Assembly: GCA_964468005.1 (NCBI GenBank)
Contig: CAYXUT010000101.1
Location: 1 to 10,857, forward strand
Length of the DNA stretch: 10,857 nt
Origin: TMED8 sp964468005
Lineage (GTDB): Bacteria; Pseudomonadota; Alphaproteobacteria; Rhodospirillales; Casp-alpha2
Direction: 5' to 3'
Part shown: positions 1-6,278 of the stretch, piece by piece
Layout of the letters: every line of letters begins with the position of its first letter
Numbering within the stretch: position 1 is the first letter of the stretch
Notes under the pieces: model-generated
What the model was told of the DNA's origin: nothing
Databases searched by the model: none
What the model saw: the letters and a program-made list of their open reading frames with translations, nothing else
Made by a program: the position numbers and the translations under genes

Positions 1-1338
1 CAACAACACTATTTCCCCATTGAACGCGCGATTGACGAAATCGCACTCAAGATTGGTAAAGATCCTGTCGATGTTCGGCTACAAAACCTGATTCAACCGG
101 AAGAAATACCTTACCGTACAGCAACGGGGGGGTTGTATGACTCAGGCGATTATCCACGTGCAACAGAGAGAGCTTTGGAACTCAGCAAGTATTGGAAAAG
201 GCGAGAAGCCAAGACCGGCACAGAATCGGCGAGCTCCAACGTGTGGCGAGGGGTAGGGGTAGCGCTTGCGATCGATCCCTCGGGCTCAAACATGGGGTAT
301 ATAGACGTGAGCAAGAAGGCTACCGAACGCCGGCCCAATCTCATCCGGGTAGGGTCTGCGCAGACGACCCGCCTTTATCTAGATGCGACGGGCGGGGTGA
401 CGGTAGAATTAGAAACAGCGGCGCACGGGCAGGGTCAGGAAACGACGGCTTCCCTCGTCGTTGCTCGGACCTTAGGGCTTAGTGTGGAGAGTGTGACGGT
501 GATTGGTGGGATGGACACGGGCACGCGCCCCTGGTCGGTTTCGTCGGGTAGTTATTCGAGTCGGTTTGGTGCGGTTGGTGCCAGTTCTGTTGTCGCTGCG
601 GCCAACAAATTGCGAGATAATCTTGTTCGGGCGACGGCTTACTTCTTGGATGTACACGCTGATCAACTTGTCCTCCAGGGCGGGCGGGTCGTTTTCCAAG
701 AGAACGTGGAACAGGGCCTGACCATCAAAGATGTTGCGGCACGTCTGCACTGGTCAACAGGTACACTTCCTGCGGAGTTAGAGACCGCGTGTAATGTGGA
801 AGGAACTTTTGTCGCTGAGGACCTAGACTACCCGAACGACCACGATCAAGTGAACTCCTCGGCGGTCTATGCGTTTGCGGCAGACGTGGCGGTTGTTGAA
901 GTTGATAAAGAAACACTAGATGTTCGGGTGGTCGAGTACGTTACAGTCCATGACGCCGGAGAAATCCTACATCTGCAGGTAGCGGAAGGGCAGCTTGCCG
1001 GCGGTCTGCTGCATGGTCTCGCCGGGGCCCTATATGAGGAACTGCAGTATACGGAAACCGGCGACTTTTTGACGGGAACGCTTATGGACTACCTCTGTCC
1101 TACCGTGAATGAGATGCCGGAAAGCATATTAATGGACCATATCGTTCTGCCAACGCCACAATCTCTGACCGGGGCTAAGGGCATTGGGGAAAGCACGGCA
1201 CAGACCGCGCCAATTGCAATTGCGAATGCTGTGGCGGATGCCGTTTACCACCTCGGGGTGGAAATTCATGAACTACCGATAACGCCTAGCCGGCTATGGG
1301 AAAAGCTACACAAATGTTCGGAAGGGAAGGATCCATGA
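1..1338 (+). CDS. Molybdenum hydroxylase large subunit (xanthine dehydrogenase/CoxL family), C-terminal part; possible furoyl-CoA dehydrogenase HmfA
   Basis: Partial gene. The frame is open from base 1, so the 5' part lies outside the window and 445 residues are visible. The TTG at 133 is internal: the codons before it read as normal family sequence (ERAIDEIALKIGKDPVDVR). Family features, in window codons: HGQGQET at 142-148 (molybdopterin-binding loop), GSYSSRFG near 183-190, DAGEIL near 318-323, and GAKGIGES at 391-398, in which Glu397 is the expected catalytic glutamate of Mo hydroxylases. Such enzymes hydroxylate a ring or aldehyde carbon with water and pass electrons through FeS and FAD subunits. 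Those subunits are not in the window and would be expected upstream. The stop overlaps the start of the acyl-CoA synthetase gene (ATGA), so the two are translationally coupled. With that ligase and a crotonase downstream, the substrate is probably an acyl-CoA, such as furoyl-CoA or a hydroxybenzoyl-CoA. The family is certain; the substrate is inference. Confidence 0.9.
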   Translation, partial: QQHYFPIERAIDEIALKIGKDPVDVRLQNLIQPEEIPYRTATGGLYDSGDYPRATERALELSKYWKRREAKTGTESASSNVWRGVGVALAIDPSGSNMGYIDVSKKATERRPNLIRVGSAQTTRLYLDATGGVTVELETAAHGQGQETTASLVVARTLGLSVESVTVIGGMDTGTRPWSVSSGSYSSRFGAVGASSVVAAANKLRDNLVRATAYFLDVHADQLVLQGGRVVFQENVEQGLTIKDVAARLHWSTGTLPAELETACNVEGTFVAEDLDYPNDHDQVNSSAVYAFAADVAVVEVDKETLDVRVVEYVTVHDAGEILHLQVAEGQLAGGLLHGLAGALYEELQYTETGDFLTGTLMDYLCPTVNEMPESILMDHIVLPTPQSLTGAKGIGESTAQTAPIAIANAVADAVYHLGVEIHELPITPSRLWEKLHKCSEGKDP

Positions 1339-2900
1339 TCGTTTCTCAACTCATAGCCCTTGCTGCGGCCCGCTATCCGGACACGGAAGCGATTGTTGAA
1401 GGGTCGGTCCGTTTGACCTATCGGACATGGCAAGGTCGGATCAGTCGGGTAGCGCGAGCCCTACACGCTCGCGGGATCAGAAAAGGTGATCACATTGTTT
1501 TTCTGCTAAAAAATAATCTCGAGCACGCGACCGTTTACTGGGCGTGCCAGGAAATTGGGGCGGTGGCGACGCCGGTCAATTGGCGCTGGTCGGCTTCGGA
1601 TATAGAGTTTTGTGTCCAAGACGCACAGGCGGTGGGTGTCGTGTTTGAACAAGCAAGTCAAGAAGCGGTATTATATGCCAAATCCTCACTGCCGGACATG
1701 GTCGCTTGGATATACGTTGGGAACAATACACCGACAGGATGTCTTGCCTTTTCCGCTTTGCTTGATGGGGAAGACCCCACGGCTAATACGCAGACTCCAA
1801 TCTCCGAGTCGGACACCAGCATTATGTTATACACCTCCGGGACTACCGGTCGGCCAAAGGGTGTACCGCGCACCCATCGTGCCGAATATAGCGCGGCGAT
1901 CGCACATACCATCCAGAGTCAGAACAGTGTCCGGGACAGAACCCTAGGGGTTATGCCGCTCTACCATACGATGGGTATTCGCTCTATGATCGTGATGGCT
2001 CTGCTGAATGGATGCTTAGTCTGCCTTCCGGATTGGAGTCCGGAAGCTGCCGCGAAGCTGATTCCTACTGAACGAGTGACATCACTATATTTGGTTCCGA
2101 CACTTTTTCACGATCTGATGAATGTGGCAGATTTCGATAGTGAATCTGCGGAGTGTGTAACGAAACTCGGCTATGCTGGCGCTCCCATGTCTAGCGCCCT
2201 TACGCAGCGCGTGGCTGATCGCTTTCGACCTCAGGTTTTCGTTAATCATTTGGGCAGTACAGAGATTTATACGTTTACGATATGTGATCGTGTTCTAGAC
2301 AAGCCAACCTGCGCGGGTCGACCAGGGATCTTTGGTCGGGTGCGCATAGTCCGTCCTGATGCGGACGGCCAAAGTAGCCCGGAAGATGTTCTCCCTCAGG
2401 GCGAAACGGGTGAACTGATCGTGAGTCTATCATCCCCCGAATCGTTTAAAGGTTATTGGCGGCGTCCCGAGGCTGATAAAAAGGCTGTCCGCGGGGGCTG
2501 GTATTTTACTGGCGATCTTGTGTACGAGGACGAAGACGGCGATATTTTTGTGGTCGGACGCGTAGATGACATGGTCATCAGTGGTGGGGAGAATATCTAT
2601 CCTATAGAAGTGGAGGATGTGGTCTCTCGTCATCCAAGCGTTGACGAGGCCTGTGTGGTGGGTTTGCCCGATGAGCGTTGGGGGCAAGTGGTAACCGCGT
2701 TTGTCGTTCCTAAACGGGAATCCAACGGCGAATTCGTTCCCGTTGACGAACAGGAACTCGACAATTTTTGTCTCCAGGCGAGAGACCTCGCCGATTTTAA
2801 GCGTCCGCGCCGATACGAGTTTGTCTCCAACTTGCCGAAAAGTCCGACGGGTAAGTTGCTGCGACGAAAACTCACCAGTGGCGAATACGAATTGTTGTAA
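1335..2900 (+). CDS. Acyl-CoA synthetase (AMP-forming, class I adenylate-forming family); possible furoyl-CoA synthetase HmfD
   Basis: A 521-residue cytosolic enzyme that would activate a carboxylic acid with ATP and CoA through an acyl-adenylate. Core motifs are all present: P-loop YTSGTTGRPKG (166-176), MPLYHTMG around His211, LGSTE (306-310), YFTGDL with Asp394, the hinge region GRVDDMVISGGENIYP (408-423), and PKSPTGK with catalytic Lys507. The length fits the 500-550 residue family. I chose the ATG at 1335 because it overlaps the previous stop (ATGA) and is preceded by a strong GGAAGG ribosome binding site. An in-frame ATG at 1296 would add 13 residues inside the upstream gene and is less likely. 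The operon with a Mo hydroxylase and a crotonase suggests an aromatic or heteroaromatic acid such as 2-furoate. Substrate specificity cannot be read from the motifs, so the family call is firm and the substrate is inference. Confidence 0.93.
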   Translation: MIVSQLIALAAARYPDTEAIVEGSVRLTYRTWQGRISRVARALHARGIRKGDHIVFLLKNNLEHATVYWACQEIGAVATPVNWRWSASDIEFCVQDAQAVGVVFEQASQEAVLYAKSSLPDMVAWIYVGNNTPTGCLAFSALLDGEDPTANTQTPISESDTSIMLYTSGTTGRPKGVPRTHRAEYSAAIAHTIQSQNSVRDRTLGVMPLYHTMGIRSMIVMALLNGCLVCLPDWSPEAAAKLIPTERVTSLYLVPTLFHDLMNVADFDSESAECVTKLGYAGAPMSSALTQRVADRFRPQVFVNHLGSTEIYTFTICDRVLDKPTCAGRPGIFGRVRIVRPDADGQSSPEDVLPQGETGELIVSLSSPESFKGYWRRPEADKKAVRGGWYFTGDLVYEDEDGDIFVVGRVDDMVISGGENIYPIEVEDVVSRHPSVDEACVVGLPDERWGQVVTAFVVPKRESNGEFVPVDEQELDNFCLQARDLADFKRPRRYEFVSNLPKSPTGKLLRRKLTSGEYELL

Positions 2901-2925
2901 GTTAAAGGCAAGAAAGGGAAAAACA

Positions 2926-3693
2926 ATGAGCGACGTCCTTCGCCTAGAAAAGACCGCTGCGAAAGCAACTATCTGGATTGACCGTCAGAGTTTGATGAAC
3001 ACGATAACGGTTGCCATGCGAAAAGAGTTGCGAGGATTGATCCGGAGCCTGGATGAAGATGAGGAAGTGCGTGTCCTGATTATTCGAGGGGCCGGGGATA
3101 AGGCCTTTAGCGCGGGGGGAGATTTGTCAGAATTCCTCGCGCAGGCCCCTGCCGATCTCGAGGAATGGGGGGACACGCTCAGCTGTCCAGAGCGCTGTCG
3201 CAAACCTGTGATCGCCGCGATTGATGGCTATACCATGGGTGCCGGTCTGGAGCTTGCCCTATCGTGTGACTTTCGAGTTGCGACGGACCGCTCGCAATTC
3301 GCGTTTCCGGAGATTCGTCTCGGGATGATTCCTGGCAGCGGGGGTACGCAACGGGCCATGCGTTTGATTGGAATGACTCGTGCGAAATTGTTTATGATGA
3401 CAGGACGACGCATCAGAGGTCCTCAGGCTGAGCAATGGGGACTCATTACACAGTGCGTGTCGACGGACAGGTTCGATGCTGCAGTATCTGAACTCGCCGA
3501 AGAATTGACGGAGCGAGCGCCTTTGGCATTACGCACTTTGAAAGCCGTTCTAAATAAAGGATCCGATGCTCCCCTGGAAACGGCGCTTGAATTGGAGCGT
3601 AAGTCATACGCGTGGTTGCGTTCTACGCATGATTATGAGGAGGGCGTTAACTCGTTTTTGGAGAAACGCGCGCCGAAATACATCGGGCGATAA
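2926..3693 (+). CDS. Crotonase-family enzyme (enoyl-CoA hydratase/isomerase or acyl-CoA hydrolase; possible HmfE)
   Basis: A 255-residue protein, typical of a single-domain crotonase. The oxyanion-hole segment KAFSAGGDLSEF and the helix GAGLELALSCD are clear. Both glutamates used by enoyl-CoA hydratases to position water appear conserved: one in GAGLE, the other in FPEIRLGMIPGSGGTQR. That supports hydratase or hydrolase chemistry rather than pure isomerase activity. The start is the ATG at 2926, seven bases after an AAAGGG ribosome binding site. The reading frame continues upstream inside the ligase gene, but that extension has no family similarity. The gene lies 25 bases after the acyl-CoA synthetase and is the last of the operon. 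In the known furoate pathway a crotonase-family protein (HmfE) releases 2-oxoglutarate from its CoA thioester, and this gene occupies the matching place. It could equally be an ordinary enoyl-CoA hydratase for another ring-degradation route. Confidence 0.9.
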   Translation: MSDVLRLEKTAAKATIWIDRQSLMNTITVAMRKELRGLIRSLDEDEEVRVLIIRGAGDKAFSAGGDLSEFLAQAPADLEEWGDTLSCPERCRKPVIAAIDGYTMGAGLELALSCDFRVATDRSQFAFPEIRLGMIPGSGGTQRAMRLIGMTRAKLFMMTGRRIRGPQAEQWGLITQCVSTDRFDAAVSELAEELTERAPLALRTLKAVLNKGSDAPLETALELERKSYAWLRSTHDYEEGVNSFLEKRAPKYIGR

Positions 3694-3708
3694 TAGGGAG
3701 TTATCGCC
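3686..3708 (+). terminator. Hairpin over the stop codon of the crotonase gene
   Basis: A perfect 8-bp inverted repeat, GGCGATAA (3686-3693) and TTATCGCC (3701-3708), with a 7-base loop TAGGGAG. The left arm contains the TAA stop. A flanking G-T pair could extend the stem by one. No run of T follows, so this is not a classical intrinsic terminator. It may mark the 3' end of the operon by protecting the transcript or pausing polymerase before the convergent arsS gene. The structure is seen directly; its function is inference. Confidence 0.45.
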
Positions 3709-3815
3709 TTCGTCGAGAAAAGATTCCGTCGTTTGGACGCGTGTAGAGCGGGTTTCAGAGCCCGACAATGTAGCCGGCAAGGATTACATACCGGTTTTGG
3801 CCGATATTGTTGTGA

Positions 3816-4805
3816 CTAATCCGCAAGTGACCCGCCGCACGAGCTCCCGGTCCCTGCAGTGCAACCGTAACAATGGGAATCGAGCAGCACTTCCCGTCCG
3901 ACCAACTTTTCCGCAAGATCAATGGCAGAATGATCGCCTAGACGTAGTGGGGTACCGTTTCCCAGTCGGAGGTCAAGCATTTGGTTGAAGTCGCAGTCGT
4001 ATAAGTAACCGTCCCAGGACACACTTACCAAGTGCCGACACATGAGACTATCTAAAGTGGAGGGGTTAAACGCATGCGACAGTAGCTGCATGTATTCTTC
4101 TAACTTACCGTCTCTTTCGAGGCTATGGGCGAACCGCGCTATGGGCATGTTTGTTATGGAATACAGCCTGTTAAAGGTCAGGCCGAAACGCTCGCCGAGC
4201 TCGCGTTTGAAATCAGCTTCTAATTGTTCTTGTGGTGGTGGAAGATGGGAGCCAACTGGGTTGTAGACTAGGTTTAACAAAAGATCTGATCCCGGTCGTC
4301 CGTAACCCAATACGTTGAGCTGTTGCAGCGCCTCTATCGACTTCTCATAGACGCCGAGACCCCGTTGCGCCCGGACGTTTTCTTCCGAGTAACAGGGCAG
4401 GCTAGCCACAATTTCGACCTGCTGAGCGGCCAAAAACTCACCCAAATCTTCTTGCCCCGGTTCGAACAAGATTGTGAGGTTGCAACGGTCCATCACGTGT
4501 CGACCATCTTTCCTATTTTGTTTGACAAGGAAGCGGAAAGAAGGGTTCAGTTCCGGCGCGCCACCCGTGAGATCCACTGTCTGTGCGTTGGCCGCCCGGG
4601 CCAGGTCTAGAGCCAGTACGGCTGTTCGGTGATTCATGATTTCCGTGCGCTTGGGGCCGGCGTCAACGTGACAGTGCAGGCAGGCCTGGTTGCACCGTTT
4701 TCCCACATTAATCTGTAGCGTGGACAGATCAGTCCGCGTGATGCGGATGTCTTCTTCGCGTACGCGGTCTACGAAGCGTTGGAAAGCAGGATTACCAGTA
4801 TTCAT
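3816..4805 (-). CDS. arsS: Arsenosugar biosynthesis radical SAM protein ArsS (cysteine form)
   Basis: A 329-residue radical SAM enzyme. CNQACLHC holds the CX3CX2C cluster cysteines (38, 42, 45), followed by DLTGGAPELNP (78-88), the usual second part of a radical SAM site. The C-terminal half has further cysteines: MCRHLV (256), LYDCDFN (271), and CYGCTAGTGSSCGG with Cys312, Cys315 and Cys323. This ending is the hallmark of the ArsS family, some of whose members use selenocysteine in this region. Here every position is a normal Cys codon and translation ends at TAG. ArsS joins a 5'-deoxyadenosyl group from SAM to dimethylarsenite, making the precursor of arsenosugars. The start ATG lies 15 bases after the arsM stop, so the two form one operon in which ArsM supplies the methylated arsenic. 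The length is normal for the family. It was recognised from memory of the family, without a search. Confidence 0.92.
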   Translation of the reverse strand: MNTGNPAFQRFVDRVREEDIRITRTDLSTLQINVGKRCNQACLHCHVDAGPKRTEIMNHRTAVLALDLARAANAQTVDLTGGAPELNPSFRFLVKQNRKDGRHVMDRCNLTILFEPGQEDLGEFLAAQQVEIVASLPCYSEENVRAQRGLGVYEKSIEALQQLNVLGYGRPGSDLLLNLVYNPVGSHLPPPQEQLEADFKRELGERFGLTFNRLYSITNMPIARFAHSLERDGKLEEYMQLLSHAFNPSTLDSLMCRHLVSVSWDGYLYDCDFNQMLDLRLGNGTPLRLGDHSAIDLAEKLVGREVLLDSHCYGCTAGTGSSCGGSLAD

Positions 4806-4820
4806 ATTTGTCGACCCTGG

Positions 4821-5978
4821 CTAACAACACTCTCCGGGGTCACAGCATGCACCTGCGCTGGTGGTTATGCGATATTCCATGCCTTTGGTTTCGCGTGGAT
4901 CCCGGACGCTGTCTCGAGTACAGTCGAAGGCCGGGGCGTCCTCTAACGGAACCGTAGCCAATGGTTCCATGGGAATAACGTCGCGAGAATAGGGCTCATT
5001 GGAGTAAAGATTGAAGGTCTTTTCACATACAGCCATGGGGACACCTCGGATCAGTGTGTGTCCATCGTCGTCCCTGACCTCGCTCCACGGGCCCCGGTAA
5101 ATAACTGCTTGGTTACGATCCCAGCACGGGCCCTGTTTTCCCTTGTACGCAGCTAATGTCACAGATCGAAACTCGATGCCTTCCACGGTTTGCCACGGGC
5201 GTTCGTCACGTTTAAGGATGGCCATCCCGTAGAAACCGGCTGCTTCGAATGCTTGGATGAAATCTTTCTCTTGCATAGCGCCGGATACACACCCGCTCCA
5301 CAGTTCAGGGTCCGCCTTTAGACGGTCGGGGACAGGCTCGTCAGCGACAATGTCTGAAATAACCGCCCGGCCGCCCTTCCGGAGGACACGGAAGATTTCA
5401 TTAAACAGCGCACGCTTGTCCGAGTCTTGAACGAGGTTGAGTACACAGTTCGAAACGACAACATCGACAGAAGCATTTCCGATCAGGGGCCGGCTGGTTT
5501 TCTGCTTTGTCATAGCGGATTCGAAGGCTTGGAAATCCTCGACCGATTGAACGGGGTGTTCGCGTAGATACGCGTCCGCTGCACCAAAATCCGTCCGTAG
5601 ATCTTGAATCTTACCACGGTGAAATTCCACATTGTGGTAGCCGAGTCGGTCGCCAATGGACTGTCTGTATTTTTCCGCCAAACCAAGCATTTCTGGCGTC
5701 ATGTCAACACCAATGACTTTGCCACCGGCCCCAACCACCTGCGACGCGATATAGCAAATCTTACCAGCTCCTGAACCGAGGTCGAGAACAGTCTCCCCTG
5801 CCTGGAGATGTTGGGATGGGTCTCCACACCCATAATCGCGATCGATAATTTCTTTTGGGATAACCTTTAGGAATTGGGGGTCGTAATTCACAGGGCAACA
5901 TAATGCCGGTTCTTCCGCTCGGGCACCGGCTGCATAACGTTCTTTGACCGCTTCTTCAACGTTTAGCAGGTCTGGCAT
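4821..5978 (-). CDS. arsM: Arsenite S-adenosylmethionine methyltransferase ArsM (ArsS-linked type, Cys-rich tail)
   Basis: A 385-residue methyltransferase that converts As(III) to methylated arsenicals. SAM motif I is VLDLGSGAGK (64-73). The conserved arsenic-binding cysteines of ArsM can be matched: the Cys27/Cys28 pair, Cys51 in YGCGDPS, Cys178 in SNCVLNL, and Cys230 in SGCVSGA. An insertion of roughly 35 residues (about 133-168) precedes the SNCVLNL motif, and a C-terminal extension (about 280-385) ends in CCDPGECC, which may bind arsenic or pass it on. I recall both as traits of ArsM proteins encoded next to ArsS. The start is the ATG at 5978 because AAGGAGG (5987-5993) lies 8 bases upstream. 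An in-frame start at 6014 would add 12 residues and place this ribosome binding site inside the gene. It is the first gene of the arsM-arsS operon and is divergent from the RdhA-like gene. No ArsR regulator or arsenite exporter is present in the window. Confidence 0.93.
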   Translation of the reverse strand: MPDLLNVEEAVKERYAAGARAEEPALCCPVNYDPQFLKVIPKEIIDRDYGCGDPSQHLQAGETVLDLGSGAGKICYIASQVVGAGGKVIGVDMTPEMLGLAEKYRQSIGDRLGYHNVEFHRGKIQDLRTDFGAADAYLREHPVQSVEDFQAFESAMTKQKTSRPLIGNASVDVVVSNCVLNLVQDSDKRALFNEIFRVLRKGGRAVISDIVADEPVPDRLKADPELWSGCVSGAMQEKDFIQAFEAAGFYGMAILKRDERPWQTVEGIEFRSVTLAAYKGKQGPCWDRNQAVIYRGPWSEVRDDDGHTLIRGVPMAVCEKTFNLYSNEPYSRDVIPMEPLATVPLEDAPAFDCTRDSVRDPRETKGMEYRITTSAGACCDPGECC

Positions 5979-5986
5979 TTCACTGT

Positions 5987-5993
5987 CCTCCTT
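5987..5993 (-). promoter_or_regulatory. Ribosome binding site of arsM
   Basis: The minus strand reads AAGGAGG, a perfect Shine-Dalgarno core, 8 bases before the ATG at 5978. It decides the start of arsM against the in-frame upstream start at 6014. Confidence 0.8.
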
Positions 5994-6041
5994 GCGGGTG
6001 TTATAGGTAGTCAACCTTAATAGTCTCGTATCCGGTCATCC

Positions 6042-6054
6042 CTAAGCTGCCTAG
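6042..6054. promoter_or_regulatory. Near-palindrome at the predicted arsM start site (candidate operator)
   Basis: CTAAGCTGCCTAG has two 6-base arms around a central T; five of six arm positions are complementary and the sixth is a G-T type mismatch. It lies just downstream of the predicted -10 box of arsM, where a repressor would block transcription start. No regulator gene is in the window to pair it with, and a repeat this short can occur by chance. Confidence 0.25.
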
Positions 6055-6059
6055 CAATG

Positions 6060-6088
6060 TTTATACTGCTCTCAGGATAGTTTGTGAA
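6060..6088 (-). promoter_or_regulatory. Predicted sigma70-type promoter for arsM-arsS
   Basis: On the minus strand TTCACA (5 of 6 to the -35 consensus, bases 6088-6083) and TATAAA (5 of 6 to the -10 consensus, bases 6065-6060) are separated by exactly 17 bases. Transcription would start near 6053, giving a leader of about 75 bases before the arsM ATG. It is the best promoter match I found in the divergent region. It is a consensus match read by eye, with no experimental support. Confidence 0.5.
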
Positions 6089-6108
6089 GCGGAGCAAGAG
6101 AGAAGACG

Positions 6109-6276
6109 ATGTTTTACGGAGTCGCCACAAATGGTACATCAACCGGCAGGTCGATTATGGAGATCTCATGCGTTATAAACCGTGTGTTGGTAAAGTGTCG
6201 AGAGCGAAGGAACATCCCTTTTGTATGTATTTCGCCGGTTTCGATCACCGATTCCCCCTGTAAGCGAGAACGATAG
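6109..6276 (+). CDS. Possible small ORF, 55 codons, just before the RdhA-like gene
   Basis: An ATG at 6109 opens 55 codons and stops with TAG two bases before the RdhA-like ATG. The upstream sequence GAGAGAAGACG is a poor to modest ribosome binding site. The product starts MFYGVATNGTSTGR and has four cysteines, many arginines and no membrane segment, so it is not an RdhB-type anchor. Several codons (CGA, AGG, ATA) look less favoured than in the neighbouring genes. The close junction would allow coupled translation with the next gene, but an open frame of this length can occur by chance. I do not recognise it. Confidence 0.15.
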   Translation: MFYGVATNGTSTGRSIMEISCVINRVLVKCRERRNIPFVCISPVSITDSPCKRER

Positions 6277-6278
6277 TT

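Larger units (their letters stand above)
5979..6278. other. Divergent intergenic region between arsM and the RdhA-like gene
   Basis: These 300 bases separate two divergent starts and are the longest gap in the window. They hold the arsM ribosome binding site, the predicted arsM promoter, and the near-palindrome at its start site. For the rightward gene there is only a weak candidate, TATAAA at 6174-6179 with TCGATT 17 bases upstream (3 of 6 to the -35 consensus). An open frame of 55 codons (6109-6276) is listed separately. I saw no riboswitch-like fold; a cobalamin riboswitch might have been expected for a corrinoid enzyme, but I could not recognise a B12-box. Confidence 0.6.

Noticed and set aside
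133..135. TTG at 133 as the start of the Mo hydroxylase gene
   Set aside because: The frame is open to base 1 and encodes conserved family sequence before this codon.
2701..2925. N-terminal extension of the crotonase into the ligase gene
   Set aside because: The 75 extra codons are an out-of-frame reading of the ligase coding sequence, and the ATG at 2926 has its own ribosome binding site and family-like N-terminus.
3811..3830. Selenocysteine read-through at the end of arsS
   Set aside because: The stop is TAG, not TGA, and the C-terminal motif is already complete with cysteines, so no recoding is needed.
3566..3988. 140-codon open frame on the plus strand across the crotonase-arsS junction
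   Set aside because: It overlaps the ends of two well-supported genes, has no ribosome binding site of note and shows no family features.
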